This document shows, piece by piece, positions 33,572 to 44,394 of a stretch of 64,000 nucleotides of DNA (position 1 is its first letter; each line of letters opens with the position of its first letter). The notes beneath the pieces are model-generated. The model had not been told where the DNA came from and searched no databases. It saw only the letters and a program-made list of their open reading frames with translations. The stretch lies in the NCBI GenBank assembly GCA_039583875.1, contig CM077158.1, positions 125,299,900-125,363,899 of the forward strand, read 5' to 3'. The position numbers and the translations under genes are program-made. The stretch is from Platanthera guangdongensis. Taxonomy: Eukaryota > Streptophyta > Magnoliopsida > Asparagales > Orchidaceae.

Positions 33572-35879
33572 ATGGACAAGGCCAGAGACATTGCTAAGCT
33601 TCCCTTGTGTACTATGAACAACTTTCCCATGTGGAAAGAGAGAATTAGATTTTTCATGGAAGCTGTGGATCCAAGAATATTCATGATTGTTGAAGAAGGT
33701 CCTTACATTCCGATGATCGTCTCCACTATAGATCCAACAAAGAAGGTTCCTAAGAAATTGATGGATCTCGATAAAGATGAGATTGCACTTGTGTCTTTAG
33801 ACAAGAAGGCCAAGAATATTATAGAAAGTGCAGTTGATGACTCCATGTTGTAGAACCCGATCCACTGCCAGTCTGCTAAGAAAATGTGGCAGTCCATTGT
33901 CACTTTGATGGAAGGCACAAAAGAGGTTAGGGATGATAAAAGATCCCTTCATAATCAAAAATATGTAGCCTTCCGACAAAGACACAAGGATACCATTGCA
34001 GATACATTTGAAAATTTCTTCAAGATAGTGAACGATCTAAGAGTATACGGCCCAGTCTTCACCAATGGAGAACTGAATGATAAATTCTTGAGATCTCTAA
34101 CTAAGGAATGAGATAACAAGGTTTGTGCTATTCGGGAATTTGGAAAGCTAGATGAGACAGACCCGCAGAATCTCTTCGGAAAGCTTATGTCATATGAGCT
34201 ACAAATTAATTTAAGAAAAGCTGAAGAGGAGAAGAATAGGTCCTTATCCAAGGAGAAGTCTGTTGATCTTAAGGCGGATACCTCAAGGAAGTCCAAGGCT
34301 GCCTCTCCTGCTCCAGCATAAGAAGTAAGTGAAGAAGAAACCTCGGAGCCAAGTACGTCAGGCTCAGAACTATCTGAAGGAGAGTTCTCTCTACTCTCAA
34401 GACAGTTCAAGAAATTTTTGAACAAAAAGAAGCAATGGAAAGGAAAGGATGCCTCTTACAAAAGATCACACCATGATGGCGATCGACATAGAAAAGGCAC
34501 AAGCAGCCATGACAGGTATACTACTAAACTGAACAAACATATTTCTACTGATATCGTTTGTTATTGCTGTAATAAGCCAGGTCATGTCATCACTGACTGC
34601 CCCCATAAGAAGAAGGAGGGTGGAAAGAGAGAGGAAAAGAAATCCTCATACAAAAAGAAGAGAACAGAAAAGAGCCTAATATCCAAGAAGGGTAAGACTC
34701 TTATCGACTCTGACTCATCTGAGTCGAGTGAAGAAGAAGAAGCCTACTTTGGGCTTATGTCTCAGAATGATGATGAACAAGAACCCCAGTTCTCCGGGAA
34801 GGTAAATTCTCATACTCCGCTCTCTGAATCTAATGTTTCTGAACACGATCATGAGGATAGCTCTTCTGACGATGAGTCTGAACTCATGGCCCAGTACAAG
34901 GATTTAATCAAGGCTTACGACAAATGTCGACGAGTCGTGAGAAATCAAGCTAAAGAGATAAAGTCTATGAAGGCTGAAGAAGGCACTTTGAGAGAGGAAG
35001 TCACTAAGACCGACTCACTCAGAGAGAACTTAAATACTGTCATTGAAGAATATAACAAGGCTCTCGAGCACCTAGATCTTAAGGAGAAAATCATAAAAGA
35101 ACTGGAAGCACAACTTGAAGCAGAAAAGAAACTTGTTGAAAGTTTCTCGAAGCCTAAGACTGTCCTTCCTTTCGTTGCTGAATTCTCAGCTAAGGCCAAG
35201 GGTGCTGGGCTTAGGCATGATGAAGCTCCTAGTAAATCTTCTAGGAGGAATAAGGCTCAGAGAAAGAATAAGGCGGCCAAGAAGGCTTTGGCCAAAGAAA
35301 AAAGGGAAAGCCCCTCAAGATCAGACTTCTTTCAAGAAGGTCATTTTTCCAACAAATGAGTTTGATCTTGACTCGTCCTACGGTCACTTTGCTAGGCCTA
35401 CTTATGTAGAACCCAAGTCTCGTTACCAAGGATGGATTCATCCCATAAACTTTGGTGAGAGTGTCTTTAAGGCACCTTATGAAGAAATCATTCTTCAGAG
35501 CTATGACCCTAATAATCATGATCATAACATTAAGAAGGCACCGAAGGTAAAGCCCATTGTAGAAAAGCCTCTGAAGGAGAAGAAATCATGTGATTGCCCT
35601 CACCATGAAGCTTCTTCCTCCCATAATGCTGCCCCTGCTAGACCACCATTTCAAAAGGTCAAGTAGTAAATCATGAGGCAAAGATACAATAGGTTTGACT
35701 GTTGGTGCTGTGGCAGAATTGGTCACTTTGCTATTGACTGCTGGTTTAATTCCAGGAATTTTGCAACTCCTCAAGTTGGAAATATGAGAAAGACCACTCA
35801 TAATGCTAATACTCGTAGGGGGAGTACTCTAATAAGAGACCAAGGACCCAAACGTGTTTGGGTTCTTAAGGCAAATTGA
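33572..35879 (+). pseudogene. Co-C gag
   Basis: Starts at MDKARDIAKLPLC. N-terminal copia Gag domain with NNFPMWKERIRFFMEAVDP and DKDEIALVSLDKKAKNI. A TAG near 33851, the TGA at 34109-34111 shared with Co-B, and a TAA near 34319 break it. The frame 34418-35359 holds the zinc knuckle CYCCNKPGHVITDC, an acidic serine-rich stretch and the coiled coil KEIKSMKAEEGTLREEVTK. A frameshift near 35310 leads into 35115-35666, and the second CCHC-like motif CWCCGRIGHFAIDC is at about 35700. Ends at TGA 35877-35879. Together with Co-B it defines one subfamily. Confidence 0.9.
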
Positions 35880-35902
35880 TTTGTAATTGCAGGTATGTCT
35901 AA

Positions 35903-37440
35903 AGGCCAACAAAACTCCTATCTAGTACTTGGACATTAGATGCTCTCCGCACATGACCGGGACAAGAAGCCTTCTTCAGAACTATTCTCCAGTTTTGAAC
36001 GGGCCAAAGGTCATGTTTAGAGGTTCAGACCGAGGAATCAATAAAGGCTATGGTATGATCTCTAACGGTAGAGTATCCTTCTTATATGTGGTTTATGTTG
36101 AAGGATTGGAACACAATATCATAAGCATAAGCCAACACTACGATAAAGGATATATTGTTGAATTTCATGCTTATAAGTGTTTGATAAATTCGGTTAACAA
36201 TATGGAAACAATTCTATCAGGCACTCGAAGCAGAAATATATTTTGTCTGAATTTTATTTGTATAGACGCTTCTACACCAGTGTGTCTTTTAGCCAAAGAT
36301 AGTGCGTCTCTTGGTGACCAATGACACAAGAGACTATCACATATTAATTTCAAAACTATTAATAAATTATTTTCACTGAATTTAGTACGTGATGCCCCAA
36401 ATGTCAAGTACGTCAAAGATAGACCTTGTCACGCATGCATAAAACGCAAGCAAACAAGGGCTACCTTTAAAAGCATTATTGGCAAAGATTCTAACAAATG
36501 TCTACATCTACTTCATATGGACTTGTTCAGTCCACTACAAGTTTGAAGTTTGGGAGGTAAGGATCATACGTTGGTTACTGTTGATGATTAGTCGCGCTTT
36601 GCGTGAGTGTTCTTTCTAAAACACAAGTCAGATACCTTTGACATCTTTACAAATTTTGTCAGGCAGGTCTAGAATGAATACAACTGTTCCGTAGTAAAAA
36701 TCAGAAGTGACAATGGAACAGAGTTCATGTCTTGGGCCATGACAGAATTCTGCGAAAGCTTAGGTATCTTTCATGAGTTTTCCTCTCCTCGTACTCAACA
36801 GAATGGAGTAGCTGAGAGAAGGAATAGAACACTCATAGAGGCTTGCAGGACCATGTTAAGTGATGCCTCAATACCGGAATACTTCTGGGCTGAAGCCATC
36901 AACACTGCATGCCACGTACAAAATCAAGCACTCATAAACAAGAGCCATAATAAGATACCTTACGAACTTCTAAAGAGCAGGAAACCGACTGTTTCACATT
37001 TTAGAATTTTTGGCTGTAAGTGCTTTGTCCTTAACAATGACAAGTATCATACTAACAAATTTAGCGAAAAGAGTTTTGAAGGTATTTTTGTTGAGTATAT
37101 TAGCCATAGTAAGACATATAGGATATTTAATAGAAAAACTCTGGTCGTAGAAGAATCCATACATGTTATATTTGATGAGACGAGCTTGCTGCAAAGAAAC
37201 TCTTCTAGTATGTTCTTTGAAGATGCAGGTTCAAAGATGAAAGGACTAAACTTGGATGAGCCGACTGAAGAAAAAGGTGAAAAGTTCATCAAGATCACCA
37301 CTCTAACCCCGATTGGAGAGGTTGATGATAAAGATGAAGAAATCGTCCAAGTTGATGAAATCACTCCGGTGATTGAAGAAGAAGTTATAGATGCAAGAAC
37401 TCTAGAGCCCAGACATCTGAAGGATCACCCAATGGACTAA
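35903..37440 (+). pseudogene. Co-C pol: protease and integrase
   Basis: The protease is damaged at its active site: the region matching WYLDSG in Co-B has a stop and reads YLDIRC near 35930. The GAG-pre-integrase region and CHACIKRKQ follow. The integrase core is broken by stops at 36544, 36589, 36604 and 36669, but KIRSDNGTEF and the glutamate in NGVAERRNRTLIE are kept. The distal integrase region and linker are open from 36727 to 37440 (LEPRHLKDHPMD). Inactive. Confidence 0.9.
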
Positions 37441-39046
37441 ATCATAGGAGATCCCCGGGATGGTCAGAACTCGTAGAGGTACAACTAATGAGAATCTCTA
37501 TTGAAGTTTTCTCTCATAGGTGGAACCGAAGAAGTTTGAGGAAGAAAACTCAGACGCGTCTTGGATAATGACAATGGAAGAAGAACTAAATTAGTTAAAG
37601 CATTGTGAAGTCTGGAAACTTATTCCAAGACCGAAATGTAAGAATGTCATCGGGACAAAGTGGGTGTACAGGAACAAGATGGACGAGGATGGAACGATCA
37701 TAAAGAACAAGGTCAGACTCGTTGCCAAAGGATATCGTCAAGAAGAAGGAATCGACTTTGACCAGATGTACGCTCCAATGACAAGGCTGGAGGCAATCAG
37801 GTTATTCCTAGCATATGCCGCTCTTAAGGGCTTCACTGTCTATCAGATGGACGTGAAGTCTGCCTTCCTTAATGGTGACATAAAGGAAGAGGTGTATGTG
37901 GAACAACCTCCACGTTTCGTTGACTCTAACTTTCCTGATTATGTTTTTCTATTATCTAAAGCTTTATGTGGATTGAAACAAGCTCCTCGAGCTTGGTATG
38001 AGATGTTGTCTACATTTCTTCTTGAGAACAAGTTCACAAGGGGAAAGATAGATAAGACATTATTTCTTAGGGAAATAAAAGACAAGATTTTGCTAGTGCA
38101 AATCTATGTCGACAACATTATTTTTGGCTCTACTGACGATGACCTCTGCACGAAGTTTTCTAAACTTATGCAAGGGAAGTTCGAAATGAGCAGTATGGGT
38201 GAGCTGAAGTATATCTTAGGGTTTCAGGCGAAATAATTTGAAGATGGAATTTTCATCTCACAGACAAAGTTCACCAAAGAGCTAATTAAGGAATTCAGAA
38301 TGAAGAACGTAACCTCTATGAGGACTCCAATGGGTTCAGCTATGTCTCTGGACAAGGATAGGAAAGGGAAACCTTTTGATGAAACTAAGTACAGAAGCAT
38401 AATTGGATCCTTGCTCTACCTTACTGCCAGTAGACCAGACATAATGTTCTCAACATGTGTCTGTGCTAGATTTCAAGTGACCTCTAAGGAATCTCACTAC
38501 ATTGCTGCAAAGCAGATTTTGAGATACCTCAAAGGTACACCAAATCTTCGCTTATGGTACCCAAGAAGTATTGATAGCGAGCTAATTAGTTTTTCAGATG
38601 CAGATTTTGTAGGTAGCAAAGACGACAGGAAGAGCACTTCCGGGACTTGCCAATTCCTTGGAAGAAGGCTCATTTCCTAGAGAAGCAAGAAGCAGAACTG
38701 TGTTGCAATTTCAACAGCCGTGTCAGAGTATATCTCTGCAGCCAGTTATTGTGCACAGTTGCTATGGATAAAGAATCAGCTGGAAGATTACAATCTCAAA
38801 GTCCAAAACATCCCTTTGTTTTGCGACTCCTCCAGCGCAATTATAATAGCCAACAACCCAGTCTCTCATAGCATGACAATGTACATAAAGCCGCGGTATC
38901 ACTTCATCCGGGAGCATGTGGAGCATGGGGACATAGATCTACAATATGTCCCAACAGACAGGCAGATTGGAGACATATTCACGAAGCCGATGGATGAGGC
39001 CAAGTTCTCGTTCTTCAAACCAGAACTTGGAATGCTCAACAAATAA
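37441..39046 (+). pseudogene. Co-C pol: reverse transcriptase and RNase H
   Basis: RT motifs [53 protein letters not shown] and [10 protein letters not shown] are readable. The catalytic YVDD is YVDN at about 38108 (GAC to AAC). A TAA near 38234 interrupts it. RNase H runs from SLLYLTASRPDIMFS through SDADFVGSKDDRKSTSGTC, a TAG near 38679, and SSSAIIIANNPVSHS to LDYV-type end KPELGMLNK at TAA 39044-39046. This copy supplies the RT sequence that Co-B has lost. Confidence 0.9.
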
Positions 39047-39543
39047 GATTAGAGAAGGTGGACTCACAACTTAGCTCAGAGATCATAGAATTCGTCAACA
39101 GTGGAAATTTCTCAAGTTGCGACTTAATGACTCGAGTAAGATAAAGACCACTCGAGTACTTCTTCAGCCTACTTTAGTACTCCGCAAGTCACTCAAGTAA
39201 CACTACTCGGGTACTAAGTTCTCACTTGAGAAGCATGAAGATGACACTCGAGTACTGCCGATCCACTTGAGTATCTGGAAGACTTTTTCTTCACTTCTAT
39301 TCAAATTTCTTTATTCGCAACCCGAGGCTTATACCGCCACTTTCCAAGGTATGTTACATTAATTTCCTTCTTAATCATCGATAAATAAGGGTTATATAAA
39401 TAGGAAAAGTCCGGATTTCACTTTCTACATGAATTAAAAATCCTCACTCGAGAAAAAGAGAAAGTCTGTCCGTCTTCCGCTGACTATCGCAGAGCCCGCG
39501 CCGTCTTCTTCCCCGCACCGAATTTCTCTCAACTCTTTTGACC
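39047..39543 (+). other. Co-C spacer with CTCGAG motifs
   Basis: Spacer between RNase H and ORF3 with about four CTCGAG hexamers and several variants (CTCAAG, CTTGAG, CTCGGG) at 39120-39275, the same location as the array in Co-B. Then an AT-rich stretch. Confidence 0.8.
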
Positions 39544-39836
39544 ATGGCACCGCCGTCAAAGATTGGAATTGGTTCTGAACTCATCACCGCTGGTATTGAC
39601 GAATTGTCCGACGATTTCAGGAATCTACTTATTCTCTTCGACACCGCCGGGTTGACGTTCGTTCTCCAGCAACCTTGCAAAATTCTATTTCCAGAAGTTG
39701 AATAGTTCTTTCAAAACATCAAGGTCAGGAGAAATGACAAAGTCCTCAACTCCACAGTCAAGGGTATCAAGATAAAACTCACAAAAACCTCTGTCTCCAA
39801 CCTTCTTCGACTACCCATAGTCGATGAAGAAGAACA
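39544..39836 (+). pseudogene. Co-C ORF3, 5' fragment cut by Co-D
   Basis: Starts MAPPSKIGIGSELITAGIDEL, homologous to Co-B ORF3. It carries the same TAG at codon 54 (39703-39705). Sequence homologous to Co-B continues to GAACA at 39832-39836, after which the Co-D LTR starts. The rest of ORF3 and the Co-C 3' LTR should lie beyond the right end of the window. Confidence 0.88.
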
Positions 39837-40019
39837 TGTTGGATCCCTAGTTGATTTGAGCTAGGTTCACTAACTTAGGATGTGACCCAACATGTATAGC
39901 CAGGGTCAAATTTGTGTCCTAGAGTATAGGCCAAGTCCTAAGAGTCAATATCAGATGGACCAGCTATCAACAAGATCATCAGAGACTCAAGACATAGAAG
40001 ATTTCAAGACTAAGTAAAA

Positions 40020-40700
40020 TGAGTTCGACGTTCGTCGAACTCAGGTCGACGAAAGGCGTTCTCAGCTCAACGATCTTGAGATATTTCTCTGAGCTGAGCT
40101 CGACGATCTTCATTCTCTTTTCGATGAAAACTGGGACACTTCAACAAACTAAAGTCAGGATAAACTCAAGATTATTCTAAGTACAACTTCAAGCTTTGGT
40201 CGACGAAAACGATTCTGAGCTCGATGAACTTGGACCTCAAGTTCACAACTTCTCAGGTCGACGAAGTCAACTTCTCAGGTCGACGAACTCAGTACTCTAT
40301 TCGACGAATTCTAAAACAAGAAGATTTGTGTCGACACTTAGGGCATCTGTCGACACCAACTTATGTAGACACCAGAAAGCTTATGCCGACACCAGAAGAT
40401 TTATGTCGACACCAAGATTATTAATCGACATCAACTATGTCGACACCAAAAGACTTTTATCGACACACAGAATATCAGTCAACATAAACTATTTGACAAA
40501 GTCCAGAATTGTTGTTGATCTCCAGTCGACGAATGCAATTGTCAGCTCGACGAACTTCAGACAAAAAAGGCAAAGTTCTGAAACATGCAAGTTCTGTTAT
40601 CAGCTCGACGAACATAGAACTCAGCTCGATGAACTAGGAACTCAGCTCGACGAACAAGTAACTCAGCTCGACGAATTCTGTTATTCGTTCGACGATTCCA
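40020..40700. repeat. TTCGTCGAA and TGTCGACACC arrays, Co-D LTR
   Basis: Two interleaved motif classes. GTTCGTCGAACTCAGGTCGACGAA-like units (broken across spacers) lie at 40020-40310 and 40520-40700, and TGTCGACACC units at about 18-28 bp spacing lie at 40325-40460. More than 25 TCGA tetramers by eye. The ORFs that run through it are artefacts of the repeats. Confidence 0.9.
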
Positions 40701-41706
40701 GACTTAGCCATTTCTGGCATTTAATCCTCACTCAAATGCAATAATTCCTGACAGATTAATGACTCAAACATTCTCTAAATGTAGCCGTTAGAGGAAGCAA
40801 TAATTGCAGTCTTCTTCATGAATATTACTTGCTGATTTTCCATGGTACAGTTGAGGAAATGAGTAAATGCCGATTATTCTCAAGGCGTCAGCATTTATTA
40901 CAGAGGATTCAAATTTTTTAATCGATATAGAAGAAAAGAAGATTGACAATCATAAGCAAGCAAGAATTAGAGTACAAGAAAATACTCAGTCAGAAAAACA
41001 CAGACCGACTGCAAGATTTCACACAGCACCAGAAAAACTCATTCTGAAGCTTACAGTGATAGGAAGTGATATTCAGAAGAAGAAGAACCACTATAATATA
41101 TCAAGAGTCTTCTTCTTCAACATTCTCTCCAGGACTTCTCCAAGGACAACAGATTTCAAATCAGTCAAGAAGATCCTGCATCACTGCTTGTCCAGAACTC
41201 TGATTGAAGACCTATCACCCTACAGCAAAGCTACAGATCTTCCCTGAACCATTCTATATCTCAGGGGGAGCTGTTTGCTAACATCATTCCACATAAGTCT
41301 TCTCTCTGATTGTTGACAGAGAAGACAAAATCACTCTCTCACCCCCTCCTGTACAAAGGATTGTCATCTCCCTTCAAAAGTGATTCCTGGTTGCAAGTCT
41401 CCTTAGCAAAAGACTTGAATTGGTTTTTGGGGACCTGATCAAAACCCATTGGTGTCAGACACCTGATCAAAAATCTGAGTGGATTCCTACCAAGGGTGGT
41501 AGAAGAGTGGATGTACCCAGTTGAGGGGGAACCACTATAAATTTCTTGTGTTGTCTGGTTGCTTATCTTTTCTTTTTTTTTCTTGTCGTGTGTCTGTGAT
41601 TAGGATTATTACTTTTTGGTTTTCAGTTTCTTAATTACTGCACCTTTCAGTTTACAGCAAAAGCTGTAACAACACAGTTTGTTTTGGGACCTAATAAATT
41701 TTTAAT

Positions 41707-41735
41707 ATACTCTATTCATCCCCCCTCTAGAGTAT
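41707..41735 (+). promoter_or_regulatory. C-loop hairpin with covarying stem, Co-D
   Basis: ATACTCTA (41707-41714) pairs perfectly with TAGAGTAT (41728-41735) around TTCATCCCCCCTC. Stem bases differ from those of Co-A, Co-B, Co-C and Co-E, but pairing and loop are kept. Confidence 0.8.
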
Positions 41736-41760
41736 TGTAGATCTAACCCTCACTTTCAAT

Positions 41761-41772
41761 TGGTATCAGAGC
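41761..41772 (+). other. Co-D primer binding site (tRNA-Met)
   Basis: TGGTATCAGAGC two bases after the LTR end. Confidence 0.92.
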
Positions 41773-41867
41773 AAGGTTCCTTTGGTTGCACAAGTTAATC
41801 CTTGAACAAAAGATCCTGTGTTAGATCTACATATCACTTTGTTCATATTTAAAGTAGAACCACAGCC

Positions 41868-42776
41868 ATGGCACATAATAAAGATTATGCAAGCACCACA
41901 CCTCCAGTTTGCAACTTGCAAAAGTTTGGAATCTAGAAGGTAAGAATCAAATTGTACATGAATTCTATTGATAAAGATATCTTTGCTTCCATCTTGACAG
42001 GAGTACCTCCAACACCTACAGCTTCTACAAGCACCTCTATAAATATGACTGCAGTACCTCCTCCAGACTATAATGATGCCTACAGAAAAGCCAAGATGGC
42101 TGATGCAAAAGCCATGAACATATTGGCACAGACAATGTCTGATCATATTTTTCAGAAGGTTGCTTAGTGCACATTAGCAAAGGCCATTTGGGATTCCCTG
42201 AACCAAATGGTTGATGGATCAGCTGATGAAAGGAACGATAGGAGATCAAATCTCATATCCCAATATGAGAATTTCAAGAAGCAGGAAGCTGAAACAGTCT
42301 CAAAGATGTATAATAGACTAAGCTCAATCATTAATGAGCTAAAAACTCTGGACAAGGTCATCACTTTCATTGAGGTGAATGACAAAATTCTGATGTGCTT
42401 CCCAAGCTCATGGGGCACAAGGATTTGGCCCATCAAGGAGGCCAGATGCCTGAATGAGATGTCAACTGAATCTCTACTGGGAAAAATGAAATCCTATGAG
42501 TAGTTAATTAAGTCAAGGGGAGCTGCTGAACAAAGAACACCTCCTGCAGCTAGAAGAGATCAGAACATAGCATTCAAAGCCTCAGAAGAAATACAGTCTT
42601 CAACATCAAATGAAGAACTCATAAGTCTCTTGGCTAAGAGATTTTTCAAGATGGCTAGAAAAGACTTCAGGAGGAAGTCAGCAAGAAAGGATGACAGGCC
42701 AAAGTATGATAAGACACCAACAAAAGAAGTGGTGTGTTATGGATGCAGAAAGCCTGGGAATTTCCTCTCTGAATGT
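41868..42776 (+). pseudogene. Co-D gag, 5' part (interrupted by Co-E)
   Basis: Starts MAHNKDYASTTPPVCNLQKFG. A TAG replaces the tryptophan conserved in relatives (IWKARIK in Co-F), and another TAG follows DHIFQKVA. N-terminal copia Gag domain; the frame 42207-42503 shows SADERNDRRSNLISQYENFK. The zinc knuckle CYGCRKPGNFLSEC is being completed when Co-E interrupts at 42777. Continues at 51122. Confidence 0.88.
42772..42776 (+). repeat. Target-site duplication of Co-E, left copy
   Basis: AATGT before the Co-E 5' LTR matches AATGC at 51122-51126 after the 3' LTR, with one C to T difference. Co-F, uninterrupted here, supports the original order of sequence. Confidence 0.8.
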
Positions 42777-43109
42777 TGTTGGGTATTGTATCCACAATTA
42801 CCTGGATTTGAGGAAGCCACCTGTCAAGCTAAGATGAATTCCCAATGTATTTGATGAAACCTTTTAAGTTGTGCTTGCAGTTATTCCACGCTAAGTACAC
42901 ACCAATGTCAGGGTGCAGTAGGTCAATATACACAGGTCTGCGCGACGTAATCCCTCGTTGAGCAGATCAATGTGTTGGCCTACGTTTACTCTCTCTATTG
43001 GAGTGTACTTTTTTTCAAGTACAGGGCTATGATAATGCAAGAGCAGACAAGGAGCAAGGATGGGTCAAAGAGCAGCTCATGGGCGGAAAGACGAAAAATC
43101 GTCTAAGTG

Positions 43110-43320
43110 TTAATCGACGAGAATCACCAAGTGATTCTCGCCGAATCGTCGAGAATCACTGGCTGATTCTCGCCGACTCTTTCCGGCTACACCTGAGCAT
43201 GCAAATCTGTCGCAAAGTCAAAACCGTCGATAATCACTGGCTGATTCTCGCCGAATCGTCGAGAATGACCTTCGATTCTCGCCGATTCGACGAGAATCAC
43301 CTTCGATTCTCGTCGATTTT
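43110..43320. repeat. CGTCGAGAATC hairpin array, Co-E 5' LTR
   Basis: Alternating GATTCTCG and CGAGAATC half-sites around CCGAATCGT, about ten half-sites, for example 43133-43140 with 43150-43157. Neighbouring half-sites can pair in several ways. The core is again TCGA. Confidence 0.88.
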
Positions 43321-44263
43321 GCCTTGGGCGAATTCCTGCTGTTCACTGGACCGGATCAGATGTCAAGGCGCTGTTTTGAACCGATTTTATGGTTTCTTCT
43401 GATGGGACCCATAACGGTCAAAAAGAAGTATTCTACTGTACAAATACTTGCGTACTATTGAACAGTAAATGCATCAAGGAAGATTTGAAAAAGACGAAGC
43501 CGAGCCGCCGACGTGACCTAGATCGCGAAACCTGCTCCGCCGCCGTCGCCGCTCGAGCCTGTAGATCGCCGGCTTTGATCGTGGTTGCTTCCAGATCTCC
43601 CGGCGACAGAAGCTCAGCCAAGCACAGCGTCTCACGCGTCTAACCAGAGATCCCTTGTCTCTTGATTCGTTGATCGGGAAAACCTTCCCCTTCCGAATCG
43701 ATCGAGATGATCGATCCTAGTGTGACCGTTGGAATACCTTGCTAGCTTTGCTACGAAGATTGAATCTCCAAAGTACAGCAGCCGCACACCGTTGTCGCCG
43801 TCGATCCCGAGAACCAAGCCACCGCCCTTCTTGTCGCCGTCGGTTTCGGGGAGATTCTCTCCAACTGAGATCTTGGGTTGTGGACTCTTCATTGACTTCA
43901 AGAACAAGTCATCGAACGAAGAGGGCCACCTTAGTCTCCATAAGTTGTTTGTATTTCTTGTACATTCTATTTTCAATTCTGTTGTATAGGAACGTTGGTT
44001 CCTAGTTGTAAGGGTTGGGTGCAACCCGTGTTGTGGGAGTGTTTACTCCTACGTGTGGAAGGGTTCCTTCTGTTAGTGTAAGGATTGGATTTCAATCCTG
44101 TTGGTGAAGTGACCGAGTCGTCCCTGGTTGGGAGATAGGTCGCAAGGGGAAAGTGGATGTACCCAAATCGGGGAACCACTATAAATTGCTTGTGTCCTTT
44201 CTGTGCTGTGTTGTTTTGTTTTCGTGTGCAGGTACAATTTTAATTCCGCAAAAACGCTGCAAG

Positions 44264-44293
44264 TCACCTATTCCCCCCCCCCCCCATAGGTGA
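44264..44293 (+). promoter_or_regulatory. C-loop hairpin near Co-E 5' LTR end
   Basis: TCACCTA (44264-44270) and TAGGTGA (44287-44293). The loop is a C run of about 14, against TTCCCTCGCCCCCACCCA in the 3' LTR (51063-51094). Confidence 0.75.
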
Positions 44294-44322
44294 AGGTAGT
44301 TGACACTAGGTGGACTTTCAAG

Positions 44323-44334
44323 TGGTATCAGAGG
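44323..44334 (+). other. Co-E primer binding site (tRNA-Met)
   Basis: TGGTATCAGAGG, eleven bases matching the tRNA-Met PBS, two bases after the LTR end. Confidence 0.9.
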
Positions 44335-44394
44335 GAGGTCACTCATCAAAAAGGTTCACACCTTGAGTAGAATCCTGCCACCAGTGTCAAAACC

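Larger units (their letters stand above)
39837..41758 (+). repeat. Co-D 5' LTR
   Basis: 1922 bp from TGTTGGATCCCTAG to CACTTTCA. It carries long arrays of TCGACGAA/GTCGAC-type motifs (40020-40700), an AGGGGGAG purine run at 41262-41270, the AGTGG...CCACT block (41516-41540) and the C-loop hairpin with an altered stem (41707-41735). Close relative of the Co-F LTRs. The flank before it is GAACA; the matching copy is outside the window. Confidence 0.92.
42777..44320 (+). repeat. Co-E 5' LTR
   Basis: 1544 bp, TGTTGGGTATTG to TGGACTTTCA. The sister copy is 49577-51121 (1545 bp) and the two differ at only a few percent of sites by eye, so Co-E is among the youngest insertions here. It carries a CGTCGAGAATC hairpin array (43110-43320), the AGTGG...CCACT block (44152-44187) and a C-loop hairpin with an expanded C run. 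The TATA-like TATAAATA of the 3' LTR is TACAAATA here (43439-43446). Confidence 0.94.

Noticed and set aside
39544..39880. ORF3 of Co-C ending naturally at GSLVDLS
   Set aside because: The last residues are encoded by the Co-D LTR start (TGTTGGATCC); truncation by insertion, not a natural end.
40196..40744. 182-codon ORF in the Co-D LTR
   Set aside because: Runs through TCGA repeats inside an LTR; not preserved in the Co-F LTR.
43389..44024. Arginine- and serine-rich ORFs in the Co-E LTR, repeated at 50233-50805
   Set aside because: They lie in both LTRs on both strands with no domain; GC-rich LTR sequence gives long open frames by chance.
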